64,000 bases of DNA, from the NCBI GenBank assembly GCA_000751555.1, contig CCEZ01000049.1, forward strand, positions 310,001 through 374,000, written 5' to 3'. This stretch comes from Anaerosalibacter massiliensis (GTDB lineage Bacteria > Bacillota > Clostridia > Tissierellales > Sporanaerobacteraceae). A model generated the notes under the pieces. The model saw only the letters and a program-made list of their open reading frames with translations. It was not told the origin of the DNA and did not search any database. Both the position numbers and the translations under genes were made by a program. This document shows positions 63,938 through 64,000 of this stretch, piece after piece; the first letter of the stretch is position 1; every line of letters begins with the position of its first letter.

Positions 63938-64000
63938 TTAGCCCCCTATCTTTACTTTTATTTTTGCTTTTTCAAACTTTCCTTTTAATTCTTCCATTTT
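63938..64000 (-). CDS. C-terminal end of a probable glycyl-radical activase (HypE-like)
   Basis: Only the last 20 codons are in the window: KMEELKGKFEKAKIKVKIGG, stop. The 'VKIGG' end is common in PflA-type radical SAM activases, as I remember them. The position, four bases before the hypD start, is where the HypD activase gene is expected. Too little is visible for certainty. Confidence 0.55.
   Translation of the reverse strand, partial: KMEELKGKFEKAKIKVKIGG

Overview
The window reads as chromosomal DNA of a very AT-rich, low-GC Gram-positive anaerobe of the Clostridia. A Tissierellales-like organism is my best guess, but that is inference. Reasons: the uvrC-hprK-murB-PHP-rapZ-yvcK-NUDIX-whiA-HPr-dnaE-pfkA-pyk order typical of Firmicutes; a single-chain pyruvate:ferredoxin oxidoreductase; a glycyl-radical hydroxyproline dehydratase; LPXTG wall-anchored proteins; AGGAGG-type ribosome binding sites. 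No rRNA, tRNA, CRISPR, transposase or phage structural gene was seen.

Region 1 (1-20.9 kb, almost all on the minus strand) is a housekeeping block: pyruvate kinase (cut by the window edge), pfkA, DNA polymerase III alpha, HPr, WhiA, a NUDIX hydrolase, YvcK, RapZ, a PHP phosphoesterase, MurB, HPr kinase and UvrC. Two insertions interrupt the usual order: an M42 peptidase/DUF2284/unknown trio (7.0-9.2 kb) and a solute-binding protein plus PFOR (12.9-17.8 kb).

Region 2 (21.0-24.0 kb) holds small membrane or secreted proteins of unknown role, including one apparently broken small membrane gene.

Region 3 (24.0-54.5 kb) is the striking part. Six leader RNAs on the minus strand carry the cobalamin riboswitch core, and each has its own recognisable promoter and intrinsic terminator. 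Five are short, class II-like RNAs with an L5-L13 kissing loop; the sixth is a longer class I-like RNA. They stand in front of (a) a secreted protein of unknown function, (b) a CpXC protein plus two DUF4430 proteins, one of them a 1588-residue LPXTG protein, (c) a ten-gene operon with two DUF4430 proteins, a terpenoid-cyclase-type alpha-barrel protein, a complete ECF transporter (T, fused A-A, S), a MoxR/DUF58/transglutaminase-like trio and an SDR, (d) a 1492-residue LPXTG alpha-barrel/leucine-rich protein, (e) an 829-residue LPXTG DUF4430 protein and (f) a leucine-rich-repeat protein. Alpha6/alpha6 barrel plus DUF4430 is the domain pair of animal intrinsic factor and transcobalamin. I therefore infer a B12-repressed, surface-displayed corrinoid capture and import system: wall-anchored binders pass ligand to membrane-anchored alpha and beta subunits, and these pass it to the ECF transporter.

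Region 4 (54.5-64 kb) has a DUF881 protein, recX, a Dps protein and a proline/hydroxyproline module: Xaa-Pro aminopeptidase, a sodium:solute symporter, proC, hypD and the last codons of what is probably the hypD activase gene. Together these would release, import and reduce hydroxyproline to proline, for example from collagen-type peptides.
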